NCBI RefSeq assembly: GCF_003815035.1
Contig: NZ_RKRK01000002.1
Coordinates: 242,163 to 306,162, forward strand
DNA: 64,000 nucleotides
Reading direction: 5' to 3'
From: Abyssicoccus albus
GTDB lineage: Bacteria; Bacillota; Bacilli; Staphylococcales; Abyssicoccaceae
Shown piece after piece: positions 63,412-64,000 of this stretch. Within the stretch, counting starts at the first letter, position 1, and every line of letters starts with the position of its first letter. A model generated the notes under the pieces. It searched no databases. It saw only the letters and a program-made list of their open reading frames with translations, and was not told where the DNA came from. Both the position numbers and the translations under genes were made by a program.

Positions 63412-64000
63412 ATGCAAGTATACTATAATGAAGTTGGCTTAGGAGATAAATTAATTATTCAATTAGCACAACCTAACGGTCCGATTGAAATTGAAGACAA
63501 AAACAAAGTGACAGTTATCAAGTCGAAAGAAGAACATGAAAATATTGTTGGACTCAATCTATTTGATGTAAAAGACCAACTCGATATAGGCCAATCAAAT
63601 GGTATGATTCAATTAAATGAAAAGCAATTAAGTAAGATTAATGAGCTGTTAGAATCAGAAGGAATAAACGTTAACCTTAATCATTACAAACCATCTTTTG
63701 TGGTGGGGTATGTGCAATCGATAGAATCTCATCCAGATGCAGATAAACTATCAGTAACATCAATTGATGTTGGCGAAGAGGACCCATTACAAATTGTATG
63801 CGGTGCACCTAATGTTCAAGCAGGGAAGTATGTTGTTGTTGCAACTGTAGGATCAATGATGCCTAGTGGTATGGCAATTAAACCTTCAAAACTAAGAGGT
63901 GTTGAATCTAATGGAATGCTTTGTTCATTAAAAGAGCTAGGCTATGTGAATGCACCGAGGGAAAAGGGCATATATTTAATGGATGAAGGTCATATTGGCC
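63412..64000 (+). CDS. ytpR: tRNA-binding domain protein YtpR, 5' part
   Basis: The gene is cut by the window end, with at least 196 residues visible. It contains the EMAP/tRNA-binding OB-fold found at the N terminus of Phe[39 protein letters not shown] and [12 protein letters not shown]. It resembles YtpR, a stand-alone tRNA-binding protein. The start is ATG 63412, eight bases after agggga; an adjacent ATG at 63409 is possible. Confidence 0.92.
   Translation, partial: MQVYYNEVGLGDKLIIQLAQPNGPIEIEDKNKVTVIKSKEEHENIVGLNLFDVKDQLDIGQSNGMIQLNEKQLSKINELLESEGINVNLNHYKPSFVVGYVQSIESHPDADKLSVTSIDVGEEDPLQIVCGAPNVQAGKYVVVATVGSMMPSGMAIKPSKLRGVESNGMLCSLKELGYVNAPREKGIYLMDEGHIG

Overview
The window is AT-rich Gram-positive DNA whose genes are those of a member of the Staphylococcaceae (Bacillales). 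The evidence is the lysine-type MurE, the ugtP-ltaA lipoteichoic acid pair, LPXTG anchoring, the YtgP-type MurJ, the gene order around metK, leuS and pepV, and T-box and SAM riboswitch control. The closest genus cannot be fixed by eye. An early-branching relative such as Macrococcus fits, because the six menaquinone genes menF-D-H-B-E-C lie together, whereas, as I recall the S. aureus map, they are split between two loci there.

Left part (1-16.6 kb): the 3' end of a Rib-repeat LPXTG surface protein; a YjcG-type phosphoesterase and an esterase; a sodium:alanine symporter; an AI-2E family transporter; an amidase whose ribosome-binding site lies inside an 18-bp hairpin; a 79-bp IS-derived element; galU; the divergent ugtP-ltaA and murE-(YueH-like)-prfC groups; an orphan WYL regulator; a possible small RNA behind a Rex-like site; and an eight-tRNA cluster (fMet, Asp, Phe, His, Gly, Asn, Glu, Ser).

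Middle (16.7-39.6 kb): an SGNH hydrolase, an unrecognised gene, divergent menA and the menF-D-H-B-E-C operon (vitamin K2 synthesis), yidD, a Nudix hydrolase and an alpha/beta hydrolase, pckA, and metK behind a SAM-I riboswitch. Next come a very acidic small lipoprotein and a self-contained alpha-glucoside/maltodextrin cassette (binding protein, two permeases, LacI-type repressor, ATPase, GH13 alpha-glucosidase) with a clear promoter bracketed by operator-like palindromes.

Right part (39.6-64 kb): a NERD-like membrane protein, a crcB pair, proline dehydrogenase, a gamma-carbonic-anhydrase-like protein, a lysophospholipase-like protein without its catalytic serine, the mnmL-mnmM (ytqA-ytqB) tRNA modification pair, an MFS transporter, leuS behind a T-box, a YtfP-type flavoprotein, murJ-rsuA, pepV, ytmP-trmB, an aminotransferase that lacks a normal start codon, an M42 aminopeptidase, a DUF1444 protein and the start of ytpR.

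Most of the window is ordinary core chromosome; no phage, CRISPR array or defence island was seen. The observations most worth following are the hairpin on the amidase start, the ATC start of the aminotransferase, the Rex-box/small-RNA candidate, the tRNA-Ser gene placed directly behind a terminator, the serine-less hydrolase, the IS-derived mini-element, and the intact men cluster joining what I recall as two distant S. aureus regions.
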